A stretch of DNA of 64,000 nucleotides, taken from an uncultured Lachnospiraceae bacterium (lineage in GTDB: Bacteria > Bacillota > Clostridia > Lachnospirales > Lachnospiraceae). Of this stretch, positions 37,047 through 45,968 are shown piece after piece. The stretch's first letter is position 1. Every line of letters starts with the position of its first letter. The notes under the pieces were generated by a model. It did not search any database. It worked only from the letters and a program-made list of their open reading frames with translations, and had not been told where the DNA came from. A program made the translations under genes and the position numbers. The DNA lies in contig CANQNN010000010.1 of the NCBI GenBank assembly GCA_947625205.1, forward strand, positions 1 through 64,000, read 5' to 3'.

Positions 37047-37148
37047 ATGAAAGGTTATGCAGTGGAGAGCGGTTACATGGGATTTGTGAACGGAGAATAC
37101 AGGCTGTTTGCAACAGAGGCGGATTATCTGGATTATGTGGCGGGATAA
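37047..37148 (+). CDS. Small protein of 33 aa
   Basis: It is too short for the ORF track. An ATG with AAAGGAGATAAGG at ideal spacing opens a 33-codon frame; the product reads MKGYAVESGYMGFVNGEYRL with an acidic end (EADYLDYVAG). The G-Y-M-G-F-V-x-G-x-Y-x-L-F-A pattern looks like a compact conserved fold, similar in style to short proteins seen in other Lachnospiraceae. It lies after the MATE terminator and 106 bp before the cellulase gene. Its function is unknown. Confidence 0.6.
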   Translation: MKGYAVESGYMGFVNGEYRLFATEADYLDYVAG

Positions 37149-37254
37149 CGGCACGGTATGATACCTAAATCAAGAAAATCCGATTAATATATTGCGGTTG
37201 ATACCCTTTATAAAGTAAAATAATGACATAATGTTTTACAGAAAGGGGTAAATT

Positions 37255-38649
37255 ATGAAAAAGAGGATTCTGGCTTTATGTCTGATAGGGACTATGCTGG
37301 TTGTCGAAACGGGGTGCGGCGCAGAGAGTGACGGCGCAGCCGGCGCCGGAACAGGGAGCGAGCCGGCCGGACAGGAGACGGCGGCTGACGATACACTGGA
37401 TGTGAAGGAAAAGGGTGAAGTCGTTCAGGATGCAGGCGAGCAGACTGACGTACAGCCGGAGGAAGCGCAGACAGAGGATACCGGCGTGGAGGATGAAGAG
37501 GATGCCGCGCAGACTGCCACTGTGCCGGAGGTCAATATTGAAAAGCGTTTGCCGGATGAAGGCGCAGACACCTCTGCTATTGATTTTGTTGAGAATATGA
37601 AGGTCGGCTGGGTTCTGGGCAATACCTTTGATGCGTATACCGATGAGAACATGGCGGATGAAATGTCCTATGAATCCTATTGGTGTGGGGTCGAGACGAC
37701 AAAGGAGATGATCGATGCGGTCAAGGCTGCCGGATTTGAAACGCTGCGTATTCCGGTGTCATGGCATAACCATGTATCGGATGACGGGAATTATACCATT
37801 AGCGAAGCATGGCTGGACCGTGTTCAGGAAGTAGTAGATTATGCGATGGACAATGACATGTATGTTATCCTCAATATCCACCATGATAATTCTACCAAAT
37901 ATATGTATCCGTCACAGGAGTATGCGGAGCAGTCCAAGACATATATCAGAGCGATATGGACGCAGTTGGCACAGAGGTTTGCGGATTACGATGAGCATCT
38001 GATCATGGAATCGCTGAATGAGCCGCGCCTGACAGGTACCAGCTATGAATGGTGGCTTGATTTTAACAGCCAGGAATGTGTGGACGCGGTCAAGTATATC
38101 AATGAATATAATCAGGTGTTTGTGGATACGGTGCGCGCTTCGGGCGGTTACAATGCAGAGAGGTATCTGCTTGTGCCGGGATACGACGCATCGCTGCAGG
38201 GCGCTACCAATGAATATTTTGAACTGCCGAAGGATGCGGAAGGAAACGTTAATAAGATTCTTGTGGAGGTGCATGCGTATACGCCGTATAATTTTGCCCT
38301 GCAGGCGCCCGGTGAGAGCGGCAGCACTGACCAGTGGAGTATGAACAGTCCGGCGAGCACATCCGAGATCAACAATCTGATGGATACGTTGTTTGAGCAA
38401 TATGTAAAGAACGGCACCGGCGTGGTCATTGATGAGTTCGGGGCAAGGGACAAAGGCGGCAATATTCAGGCGAGAATAGATTTTATATCTTATTATATTG
38501 CAGCGGCGCGGGCCAGAAACATCACCTGCTGTCTGTGGGATAATAATTCTTTTTCGGGAACGGGAGAGAACTTCGGTATTTTCCAGAGGCGGGAGTGCTC
38601 ATTCCTGTATCCGGAACTGGTTGAGGGCATGATGAAGTACAGCGAGTGA
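37255..38649 (+). CDS. Secreted GH5 family endoglucanase lipoprotein
   Basis: This 464-aa protein has a signal peptide and probable lipid-attachment Cys21 (LVVETGC, a slightly atypical lipobox), then an acidic linker rich in Glu, Asp and Thr (about 22-105) and a GH5 barrel (about 110-460). Catalytic residues are the acid/base Glu in MESLNEPRL and the nucleophile Glu in VVIDEFGARD. The IPVSWHNHVSDD and VILNIHHDN motifs are also typical. It should cut beta-1,4-glucan or a related glycan at the cell surface. The start is ATG 37255 with AGAAAGGGGT upstream. Confidence 0.93.
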   Translation: MKKRILALCLIGTMLVVETGCGAESDGAAGAGTGSEPAGQETAADDTLDVKEKGEVVQDAGEQTDVQPEEAQTEDTGVEDEEDAAQTATVPEVNIEKRLPDEGADTSAIDFVENMKVGWVLGNTFDAYTDENMADEMSYESYWCGVETTKEMIDAVKAAGFETLRIPVSWHNHVSDDGNYTISEAWLDRVQEVVDYAMDNDMYVILNIHHDNSTKYMYPSQEYAEQSKTYIRAIWTQLAQRFADYDEHLIMESLNEPRLTGTSYEWWLDFNSQECVDAVKYINEYNQVFVDTVRASGGYNAERYLLVPGYDASLQGATNEYFELPKDAEGNVNKILVEVHAYTPYNFALQAPGESGSTDQWSMNSPASTSEINNLMDTLFEQYVKNGTGVVIDEFGARDKGGNIQARIDFISYYIAAARARNITCCLWDNNSFSGTGENFGIFQRRECSFLYPELVEGMMKYSE

Positions 38650-38767
38650 GTCCGGAGAAAGTAAAACAGCCGTTTGGCGCCGTATGTGTAGAAACATAAT
38701 TGCCAAAACACGGGCATAGGTATATGATAGTAATTGCCTGATTTTTATTCAGTAATATGGTGGGACT

Positions 38768-39532
38768 GTGGTTAAAAAGATTGATTCGATAGCGGTTAAT
38801 TATATAGACGAGGGCGAAGGGGATGTTATTCTGCTTTTGCATGGCTGGGGAGCCAGTATTACGCTGTATGCGGGTATTATAGATGTGCTCTCCCGCGCAC
38901 ACAGGGTGATCGCCCTTGATATGCCGGGGTTCGGCAAGACGCCTGAACCGCCTGAACCGTGGTGCGTTGACGACTATGCAGACTTTGTGCTGAAGTTTAT
39001 AGCGTCCTTTGAGCTTATGAAGTTCAGCGTTGTGGTGCATTCCTTCGGCGGAAGAGTTTTTTTCAAGATGAATGCCAGGGAGGACCTTCCGTTTACGATA
39101 GAGAAGGCTGTTTTGATAGACAGCGCGGGAATTTTGCCTAAGAAGAGTTTCTGGCAGAAGGCGAGCCTGCGATGCTATAAGATCGGGCGCGCAGTCATGA
39201 GTACCAGGGTGTTACGCTTTCTCTATCCAGATGCGGTGGATAATATGCGGCGAAGGCGCGGCTCTGCGGATTATAACAGCGCCACTCCCACCATGCGGGC
39301 AACTTTGGTCAGGGTCGTGAATGAGGATCTGGAACCCCTGATACATCTGGTGAAGTGTCCTACCCTGCTTATTTGGGGAGACGCGGATACGGCGACGCCT
39401 ATATCCGATGCCAGGAGAATGGAAGAACTGATTGGGGATGCCGGTCTTGTCGTATGCGAGGGAGCGGGGCACTTTTCTTTTGCAGAGCAGGCGGGTAAGG
39501 TGAACGCTGCGCTGGAAACTTTTTTTGGATGA
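38768..39532 (+). CDS. Alpha/beta hydrolase
   Basis: This 254-aa cytosolic hydrolase has the oxyanion motif LLLHGWGAS, the nucleophile elbow VVHSFGGRV, the acidic residue in LLIWGDADTATP, and the catalytic His in GAGHFSF. The substrate cannot be read from the sequence. The start is GTG 38768. The end overlaps the MurF-like gene by ATGA, so it belongs to the cell-wall operon hydrolase-murF-ddl and may act on a related ester or lipid. Confidence 0.87.
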   Translation: MVKKIDSIAVNYIDEGEGDVILLLHGWGASITLYAGIIDVLSRAHRVIALDMPGFGKTPEPPEPWCVDDYADFVLKFIASFELMKFSVVVHSFGGRVFFKMNAREDLPFTIEKAVLIDSAGILPKKSFWQKASLRCYKIGRAVMSTRVLRFLYPDAVDNMRRRRGSADYNSATPTMRATLVRVVNEDLEPLIHLVKCPTLLIWGDADTATPISDARRMEELIGDAGLVVCEGAGHFSFAEQAGKVNAALETFFG

Positions 39533-41115
39533 CGGGAAGATCATTTATGATATATGCGTTGATGCTGGTATGGGCTGTTACCTATGCGGTGGGTGCTGTC
39601 CTGTATGAACTTTATATAGTGCACATGTTTCAGCAGAACTCCTATAAGCCGGAAGAGTACAGGGAGTGGATGCGGGTGCACAGTAATGTGGGAAGACTGC
39701 TGGGCAGGAGTCTCTATGCGATCGTTTCCTTACCGTTCCTGCTGACAGGCAATACAGGCTGTGTCATATTTGCCTGTGTCATGAATATCATGACTGTATT
39801 TGTCAACAAGCCTCATCCGGCCAAAAAACCGCTTGTGTTTACCAGGAGGGTAGACCGTCTGCTTATTACGACGGCGGTGATATATGTGCTGGTGTTTGCG
39901 CTTTCCCTTTTTACAGGCGAATACAAGGTCCGTGTATGCGGCGCGGCGCTTCTGCTGTTGTTTATTCTGCAGCCGTTTCTGATTCTGTTTGCGAATCTGC
40001 TCAACAGACCCATTGAACAGGGGATCGACCGGTATTATATTAACGATGCGGCGCGTATTCTGCGTCAGATGCCGGATCTGAAGATTATCGGCGTTACCGG
40101 AAGCTACGGCAAAACCAGCGTAAAGTATTTTCTGAGCACGCTTCTGTCGGTACGTTACAATGTGCTTCATACACCGGGAAATTATAATACGACTCTTGGA
40201 GTTGTCAGAACCATAAGAGAGCAGATGAAGCCCTTCCATGAAGTTTTTGTCTGCGAGATGGGCGCCAGGGAAGTGGGCGATATTAAGGAAATCTGTGATC
40301 TGGTCCATCCCGGGTACGGAGTTATCACTTCCATCGGCCCGCAGCATTTGCAAAGTTTTCATACGATCGACAATATCATATCCACCAAATTTGAACTGGC
40401 GGATGCGATACCGGCGGACGGTAAAGTGTTCCTGAATTATGACAATGAGTATATCCGGTCTCATAAGACCGGTAAAAGTGTTGTGACCTACGGCATATCG
40501 GGAGATGATATTGATTACAGGGCGTATGATATTACAGTGTCTCCGGAAGGCTCCGCATTTAAAATGAAGGATGAAAACGGGGAGGAGTACGATTTCCATA
40601 CCCGTTTGGTGGGCAATCATAATGTGCAGAATATTGCCGGTGCGATAGCTGTGGCTCACACACTGGGAATCCCTATGGAGAAGCTGCGCTATCCCGTCAG
40701 GCAGTTGGAGAGCGTGCCGCACAGGCTGCAGCTTATCCGGCAGGGCGACCGCATCGTGCTGGACGATGCATACAATTCTAACAAGAGCGGCTTTATGGCG
40801 GCGCTGGATACGCTGGCGATGTTCAAAGAACTGCGTATTCTCATGACGCCGGGCATGGTGGAGCTGGGGGAACGGCAGTACGCCGAGAACAAGGAAGCAG
40901 GTATCTACGCGGCTGACAAATGTGATTATGCGGTGCTGATCGGTAAGGAGCAGACGAAGCCGATTCAGGACGGGCTTGCGGAAGCGGGATTTCCAGCCGG
41001 CAGAATGATTGTGGTGGATACATTGCAGGAGGCTTTTCAGATGGTGAATGCGATTCCCGGCGAAAAACAGAAGGTAGTGCTGATCGAGAACGATCTGCCG
41101 GACAATTACGCATAG
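39529..41115 (+). CDS. Membrane-tethered MurF-like UDP-MurNAc-tripeptide:D-Ala-D-Ala ligase
   Basis: In this 528-aa protein an N-terminal part (about 1-155) has four hydrophobic helices. The Mur ligase part (about 170-528) has the ATP loop IIGVTGSYGKTSVKYFL, CEMGAREVGDIKEICDL, and LDDAYNSNKSG, all MurF-like. Classical MurF is soluble and has a different N-terminal domain; this tethered form lacks that domain. The next gene is ddl, whose product D-Ala-D-Ala is the substrate, which supports the call. Whether it replaces MurF or acts on another wall polymer is open. Confidence 0.82.
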   Translation: MTGRSFMIYALMLVWAVTYAVGAVLYELYIVHMFQQNSYKPEEYREWMRVHSNVGRLLGRSLYAIVSLPFLLTGNTGCVIFACVMNIMTVFVNKPHPAKKPLVFTRRVDRLLITTAVIYVLVFALSLFTGEYKVRVCGAALLLLFILQPFLILFANLLNRPIEQGIDRYYINDAARILRQMPDLKIIGVTGSYGKTSVKYFLSTLLSVRYNVLHTPGNYNTTLGVVRTIREQMKPFHEVFVCEMGAREVGDIKEICDLVHPGYGVITSIGPQHLQSFHTIDNIISTKFELADAIPADGKVFLNYDNEYIRSHKTGKSVVTYGISGDDIDYRAYDITVSPEGSAFKMKDENGEEYDFHTRLVGNHNVQNIAGAIAVAHTLGIPMEKLRYPVRQLESVPHRLQLIRQGDRIVLDDAYNSNKSGFMAALDTLAMFKELRILMTPGMVELGERQYAENKEAGIYAADKCDYAVLIGKEQTKPIQDGLAEAGFPAGRMIVVDTLQEAFQMVNAIPGEKQKVVLIENDLPDNYA

Positions 41116-41151
41116 ACTGAACTATAAAATATTAGATAGAGGACGATCATC

Positions 41152-42333
41152 ATGAAAATCAGAGTAGGTGTATTTTTTGGCGGCAAGAGTGTTGAGCATG
41201 AGGTATCTGTGATATCGGGACTGCAGGCGTACCGTTCGTTTGACCGGGATAAATATGAACCGGTGCCGATCTATATTACTAAGGACAATGAGTTTTATAC
41301 GGGGGAGGCTGTAGGCGAGATCTCCAATTACAAAGATATCCCGGCGCTGTTAAAGAAGAGCATAAGGGTTTTCTTTATGTATGATCAAAAACAGCTGAAG
41401 CTTATTCGCTATCCGGTCAAAAAGATAGGGAATTCCACGGTGGCGCAGATCGATGTAGCATTTCCGGTGGTGCACGGCGCGAATGTGGAGGACGGATCGC
41501 TGCAGGGCTTCCTGCGCCATTATGATATTCCTCTTGTGGGATGCGATGTGGCTGCCTCTGCGGTTACGATGGATAAGTACGTGATGAAGACCGTGCTTAA
41601 AGATAATGATATCCCTGTTTTGGATTGCGTCATGCTGAATGTCAGGGAGTATGAACGGGATGAAAATGCCGCGTATGCCAAAGTGGAGGCAAAGAACGTT
41701 TACCCTGTGATCGTTAAACCTGTAAATCTGGGTTCCAGTGTGGGGATCAGGATCGCCAGAGACAGAGCCGAATTGGGCGAAGCATTAGAGTATGCGTTTA
41801 CGTTCGGCGCGAGGGTTCTGGTAGAGCATGCCATTACAAACCTGCGCGAGATCAATTGTGCGGTTTTAGGCGACTATGATCAGGCGCAGGCATCGGAGTG
41901 CGAGGAACCGATATCAAGCGATGAGATTTTAAGCTATGAGGATAAATATGTTGCGGGCGGGAAAGGCGGTTCCGAGGGTATGCGTACCGCCAGAAGAGAA
42001 CTGCCGGCTGATCTGACAAGTGAAAAACGGGAAGAGATAAGACAGATGGCGGTGAAGACTTTTCAGACGCTCAACTGTAATGGCGTGTCCCGGATCGATT
42101 TTATGATCGACAGGGACACGGATCAGGTCTATGTTAATGAGATCAACCCTATTCCGGGGTCTCTTGCGTTCTATCTGTGGGAGGCGCTGGGCAAACCGTA
42201 TTCGGAGCTGCTTGACGATATGGTGAAGCTTGCGCTCAAGAGGGAGAGAGAGGAGAAGAGTATGCTTACCTCTTTTGACAGTAATATTCTGCAGAATGCG
42301 GATATGTCGGGCGCAAAAGGCGTTAAGAAATAG
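41152..42333 (+). CDS. ddl: D-alanine-D-alanine ligase
   Basis: Ddl joins two D-Ala with ATP. The 393-aa protein is longer than the usual 310-370. It has VGVFFGGKSVEHEVSVISG, PVVHGANVEDGSLQGFL (where most Ddl have HGxxGEDG), YPVIVKPVNLGSSVGI and VYVNEINPIPGSLAFYLW with the metal ligands. An insert around 240-285 (CEEPISSDEILSYEDKY to GMRTARRELPADL) and a C-terminal tail of about 30 residues explain the length. It lies 36 bp after the murF-like gene. VanA-type depsipeptide activity is not suggested. Confidence 0.94.
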   Translation: MKIRVGVFFGGKSVEHEVSVISGLQAYRSFDRDKYEPVPIYITKDNEFYTGEAVGEISNYKDIPALLKKSIRVFFMYDQKQLKLIRYPVKKIGNSTVAQIDVAFPVVHGANVEDGSLQGFLRHYDIPLVGCDVAASAVTMDKYVMKTVLKDNDIPVLDCVMLNVREYERDENAAYAKVEAKNVYPVIVKPVNLGSSVGIRIARDRAELGEALEYAFTFGARVLVEHAITNLREINCAVLGDYDQAQASECEEPISSDEILSYEDKYVAGGKGGSEGMRTARRELPADLTSEKREEIRQMAVKTFQTLNCNGVSRIDFMIDRDTDQVYVNEINPIPGSLAFYLWEALGKPYSELLDDMVKLALKREREEKSMLTSFDSNILQNADMSGAKGVKK

Positions 42334-42428
42334 AAAGAAAATCCGTCGGTTAAATTCAGTTTTTATATGCATATAATTTCCTGCTTTACAAATAATAGTA
42401 AAAGCATAATGAAAAATGATAAATTAAC

Positions 42429-42446
42429 GTAACTGTCCAGTTACGA
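42429..42446 (+). promoter_or_regulatory. Perfect inverted repeat upstream of spoVT
   Basis: CGTAACTG-TC-CAGTTACG is a perfect 8-bp inverted repeat ending 22 bp before the spoVT ATG, just ahead of the GGAGG site. Its place in the promoter or leader suggests an operator, perhaps for autoregulation by the AbrB-type product; this is inferred. Confidence 0.55.
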
Positions 42447-42468
42447 TAGCAGATGGAGGTTATATGAT

Positions 42469-43011
42469 ATGAAAGCAACAGGTATTGTGAGACGGATAGA
42501 TGATCTGGGACGAATCGTTATTCCGAAAGAGATCCGCAGAACGTTGCGGATAAGGGAATCCGACCCGCTTGAGATTTTTACCGACAGAGAAGGGGAGATC
42601 ATACTCAAAAAATATTCGCCGATTGGAGAAATGGGAACGTTTGCGAAGCAGTATGCGGAAAGCATGGCGCAGGTTTCCGGTCATGTTGCGCTGATCTCGG
42701 ACAGGGATCAGTTTATTGCGGTAGCCGGCGGTATGAAAAATATGCTGGGAAAGTCTATCAGTAGAGAGCTGGAAGAAAAGATCAATCACCGTGAAAGCGT
42801 AGTTGCCGCCAAGGGTGACAGGAATTTTATCCAGGTAGGTAATGAAGATGATGATATACACCATGAAGCTATCAGTCCGATCATCTGTGAGGGTGATGTG
42901 ATCGGGTCGGTGCTTCTTCTCGAGACGGATCATAAATCGAAAATGGGCGAGGTGGAGCAGAAGCTGATCCAGTCCGCGGCAGGTTTTCTGGGGAGACAGA
43001 TGGAACAGTAA
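42469..43011 (+). CDS. spoVT: SpoVT-type AbrB transcriptional regulator
   Basis: SpoVT is a forespore regulator acting with sigma-G. The 180-aa protein has an AbrB swapped-hairpin DNA-binding domain (1-52; MKATGIVRRIDDLGRIVIPK) and a C-terminal GAF-like domain (about 55-178). The length and domain order match SpoVT, not the shorter AbrB or Abh. The start is ATG 42469 with TGGAGG upstream. It is a single-gene unit ended by its own terminator. Confidence 0.95.
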   Translation: MKATGIVRRIDDLGRIVIPKEIRRTLRIRESDPLEIFTDREGEIILKKYSPIGEMGTFAKQYAESMAQVSGHVALISDRDQFIAVAGGMKNMLGKSISRELEEKINHRESVVAAKGDRNFIQVGNEDDDIHHEAISPIICEGDVIGSVLLLETDHKSKMGEVEQKLIQSAAGFLGRQMEQ

Positions 43012-43016
43012 TATGA

Positions 43017-43049
43017 CGGTGGGGCGGTGATGCTGACCCCGCCGTTTTT
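43017..43049 (+). terminator. Terminator of spoVT
   Basis: CGGTGGGG pairs with CCCCGCCG (one T-G pair) around a 12-base loop and is followed by TTTTTG. It starts six bases after the spoVT stop. Confidence 0.85.
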
Positions 43050-43085
43050 GCATCAGATACGGAGCGTTTTTGCATCAGATACGGA
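43043..43085 (+). repeat. Two 21-bp direct repeats at the spoVT terminator tail
   Basis: CGTTTTTGCATCAGATACGGA occurs at 43043-43063 and again at 43065-43085, a 22-bp period. The first copy contains the T-run of the terminator. It looks like a recent tandem duplication and lies just before the -35 box of the next gene. Confidence 0.85.
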
Positions 43086-43092
43086 ACGCAGA

Positions 43093-43122
43093 TTGCTTTC
43101 CCGGATCGGATTATGCTATACT
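43093..43122 (+). promoter_or_regulatory. Sigma-A promoter of the binding-protein gene
   Basis: TTGCTT (43093-43098) and TATACT (43117-43122) have an 18-bp spacer, 37 bp before the start codon at 43159. Confidence 0.65.
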
Positions 43123-43158
43123 AAGGGCGGAAGTTTTAATAGAGGAGAGTATATACAA

Positions 43159-44817
43159 ATGATAGCAAAGAGATTTGCTTGTTTTTTGCTGGCGTTTTCT
43201 TTGGTCGGCGTGGCGACTGCGTGCGGCGTTTCAGCCGGTGAGGAGAGCAATGCGGACGGGAGTGCGATACTGCATGGCGGAATGCCGGAAGCGGATATCT
43301 CAGAAGGAGAGAAGATCATCAATGTAGGCGTGACCGATAGTCTGGGCAGTGTCAATCCATTTATGATCGATCAGACGGAGATAGGCAAGTATGCGATAGA
43401 CCTGGTTTTTCTTCCGCTGGTGGAGCTGGATCAGGATATGAATTTTCAAGGTATGCTGGCTGATTCCATTACCACGGAGGATAAGATACATTTTGTTGTG
43501 CACATTGATGACGATGCAGTGTGGTCGGACGGAACGCCGGTTACCGCGTACGATGTAGAGTATTCGGTGCTGCGCTATGCCAGCCCCGTTGTAGGCAATA
43601 CTACACTGTCGCTGCAGGCATTTGAAGGCACGGATGATGAGACCGGCTTTGTGAACGAAGGGGCTGTATCAATGGAAGGTCTTGAAGTGCTGGACGACAA
43701 GACGGTACAGTTTACCTGTAAGTATCCCATGACGCTATTGACTTTTCAGGACGCTTACGGAAGATATCTCCATGTTTTGCCAAAACATGTCATAGAGAAG
43801 TTTGCAGAAGATGAGCTGATAAGCAATGACTGGTTTAACCGGCCCGATGTCATCAGCGGACCCTATTTCCTGACAGAATATGACCCGGAGCATTATATTT
43901 CTTATACGGCAAATGTCAACTACTGGAAGGGTGCGCCTAAAATTGACAGGCTGAACATTGAGATCATGGACGGCAGTCAGATATATTCCGGCCTGCAGTC
44001 TGGCGCGGTCGATATCACACATCATACCCTGACTACGATCCCGCAGGAGGATTATGAGAGCATAGAGAGGCTTGATAATGTAAAGGTTACATACGGCGTT
44101 CCTGTAACGACGCAGTCTGCGTTTATTCAGACTGCCAATATACCGGATGCGAGAGTGCGCCAGGCGATGCTTTATGCTATTGACAGGCAGCAGCTTGTGG
44201 ATCGTCTTCTCAAAGGACACGGTGAAGTCTCGGACGGATTTCTGACTTCCGCAAGCCCATATTATGATGAATCTCTGCAGCCCGTAGAGTATGATCCGGA
44301 AAAAGCGCGGGCGCTTTTGGAGGATGCCGGCTGGGACAGTGCCAGGATACTCAGGTTCTATGTGAATTCGGACGATCACACGTTTGCGAGCGGTGTGAGG
44401 GCTATTGTGCAGCAATGGTCTGAGGTAGGAATCAATGCGCAGATCATAGAAGTTGATCTCGCTACGCTTATGGAGGTGGCGGGAACGGCCGATTATGACA
44501 TCATGGCGGTACAGTATTCTTATACGCCAGTTGATCCTTATCCGGATATAGAATGGCTTTTAAGCGGTGAGGGAAGCTGGACGGGCTATTACGATGAAGA
44601 GATTGCGGCAGATCTGGAAGCGATGCAGCAAACGGATGATATAGCACGGCTCAGAGATCTCTATTCCGGCATTGACAGAAAGATGCAGCAGGATGTGCCA
44701 ATGTTTTCCATCTATGTTACCAGCGGACAGGGCGCGGTAAATAAGCGTGTGAAAGGCGTTGAACCGTGCGCGTACGGGTTTTTTAACGACGTGCAGAACT
44801 GGGATGTGACGCAGTGA
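43159..44817 (+). CDS. ABC transporter substrate-binding lipoprotein, peptide/nickel family
   Basis: The protein is about 552 aa. A signal peptide with lipobox VATAC attaches the protein at Cys21. The mature part belongs to SBP_bac_5 (OppA/DppA family), with DDAVWSDGTPVTAYDVEYS near residue 115, PYFLTEYDPEHYISY, and NVNYWKGAPKIDRL. The C-terminal end keeps the family's VNKRVKGVEP. ATG 43159 with AGAGGAGAG upstream is preferred to 43027, which lies in the previous terminator. No permease or ATPase gene is next to it, so it may serve a transporter encoded elsewhere. Confidence 0.93.
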   Translation: MIAKRFACFLLAFSLVGVATACGVSAGEESNADGSAILHGGMPEADISEGEKIINVGVTDSLGSVNPFMIDQTEIGKYAIDLVFLPLVELDQDMNFQGMLADSITTEDKIHFVVHIDDDAVWSDGTPVTAYDVEYSVLRYASPVVGNTTLSLQAFEGTDDETGFVNEGAVSMEGLEVLDDKTVQFTCKYPMTLLTFQDAYGRYLHVLPKHVIEKFAEDELISNDWFNRPDVISGPYFLTEYDPEHYISYTANVNYWKGAPKIDRLNIEIMDGSQIYSGLQSGAVDITHHTLTTIPQEDYESIERLDNVKVTYGVPVTTQSAFIQTANIPDARVRQAMLYAIDRQQLVDRLLKGHGEVSDGFLTSASPYYDESLQPVEYDPEKARALLEDAGWDSARILRFYVNSDDHTFASGVRAIVQQWSEVGINAQIIEVDLATLMEVAGTADYDIMAVQYSYTPVDPYPDIEWLLSGEGSWTGYYDEEIAADLEAMQQTDDIARLRDLYSGIDRKMQQDVPMFSIYVTSGQGAVNKRVKGVEPCAYGFFNDVQNWDVTQ

Positions 44818-44846
44818 TATATAATATTCATTCTCTGGTATAATAC

Positions 44847-45737
44847 TTATTCTTTGGTAAAATATTTTGCGTATTTGCCGTCGTCTGCGTCAAAGAAGCA
44901 GAATCCCACAATGCCGCGTCCGGTATGGGCGCCGATGGCGCAGCCCACAACAGAGATAAGGGTTTCCTTCGGATGGAATGTTGTCTGTACAAGTTTGTTT
45001 ACAAAATCCAGAGACTCCCGGTCTTCGCCATGACAGAGCGCTATCGTCTGATTTTCCAGATGATACCCGGTCTCTTTGGCATATTCTATGAGATAACGCA
45101 GCGATTTTTTGCGGCCGCGGACGGTCTTGATAACGGACAGAGCACCGATGTCATTGACGATCAGGACGGGCTTCATATCCAGCGTTTCCGCCAGAGTACC
45201 CTTCAGTTTGGTGAGCCGGCCGCCCTTGATCAGATATGCGAGCGTCTGTACTGTAAAGACATGCTTAATGTGATATATATAATAGTCTGCAGCCTCGATC
45301 AGTTCTTCTTTTGACGCTCCCTTTTCCCACATAGTCACCAGCTTATATACCAGCAGACCGAACCCGGCGGACGCACATTTGGAATCAATGATGGTCAGAT
45401 CGAAGTCCGGATAATCTTCCCGCAGGTTAGAAAGAGCGATGTTGGCTGCATTAAAAGTGCCGGCTATACCCGTGGAAAAACACAGGTATATCACGCTGTC
45501 GCCTGCCTGTGCATACGGAAGAAATGCTTCCGTAAACATGGCGGGATTAATGTGATAAGTTGTGACATTGCGTTTAATGTCATCCAGTATGTTATAAAAT
45601 TCTCCGGTGTGGATCGTTGCGCCGTCAAAGTAGTCCACATCGTCTATTACCACCGGCGTCGGTATGACATGCAGATTGTGCTGTTCTATATAGGCCGCGG
45701 GCAGATCGCTCGCAGAGTCCGTAATGATGTGAAGCAT
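44847..45737 (-). CDS. DegV family fatty-acid-binding protein
   Basis: This 296-aa protein has the DegV core, with IITDSASDLPAAYIEQHN at the start, VIYLCFSTGIAGTFNAANIA for the bound fatty acid head, and IIDSKCASAGFGLLV. DegV/FakB proteins present fatty acids to the kinase FakA for phosphorylation. No fakA (DAK-type) gene is near. The protein is cytosolic and lies between two convergent or divergent units as a lone gene. Confidence 0.92.
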   Translation of the reverse strand: MLHIITDSASDLPAAYIEQHNLHVIPTPVVIDDVDYFDGATIHTGEFYNILDDIKRNVTTYHINPAMFTEAFLPYAQAGDSVIYLCFSTGIAGTFNAANIALSNLREDYPDFDLTIIDSKCASAGFGLLVYKLVTMWEKGASKEELIEAADYYIYHIKHVFTVQTLAYLIKGGRLTKLKGTLAETLDMKPVLIVNDIGALSVIKTVRGRKKSLRYLIEYAKETGYHLENQTIALCHGEDRESLDFVNKLVQTTFHPKETLISVVGCAIGAHTGRGIVGFCFFDADDGKYAKYFTKE

Positions 45738-45845
45738 AAATATCCCCCTGTTTATTTAAACTATAAACGTATCTCCTGTATCTGCATATATGATAATAGA
45801 ATAAAAATCAATTTGCAAGATGAAAATATTCTATATTTTAATGAG

Positions 45846-45888
45846 TTGACATAACGAAATAATATATAGTATAGTTATGTTGACATAA
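45846..45888 (+). promoter_or_regulatory. Promoter with palindromic operator for the surface glucosaminidase gene
   Basis: TTGACA (45846-45851) and TATAGT (45870-45875) have an 18-bp spacer. Immediately after, overlapping the expected transcription start, lies the palindrome TTATGT-TG-ACATAA (45875-45888). Its half site TTGACATAA also occurs at the -35 box. A repressor could bind both; this is inferred. Confidence 0.6.
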
Positions 45889-45968
45889 TGTGAAATTATG
45901 GTAAATCTATGATGATTAAATATCGGGTAAATTAAGAGCAGAACCGATTCGAAAGGATTTAGATACAA

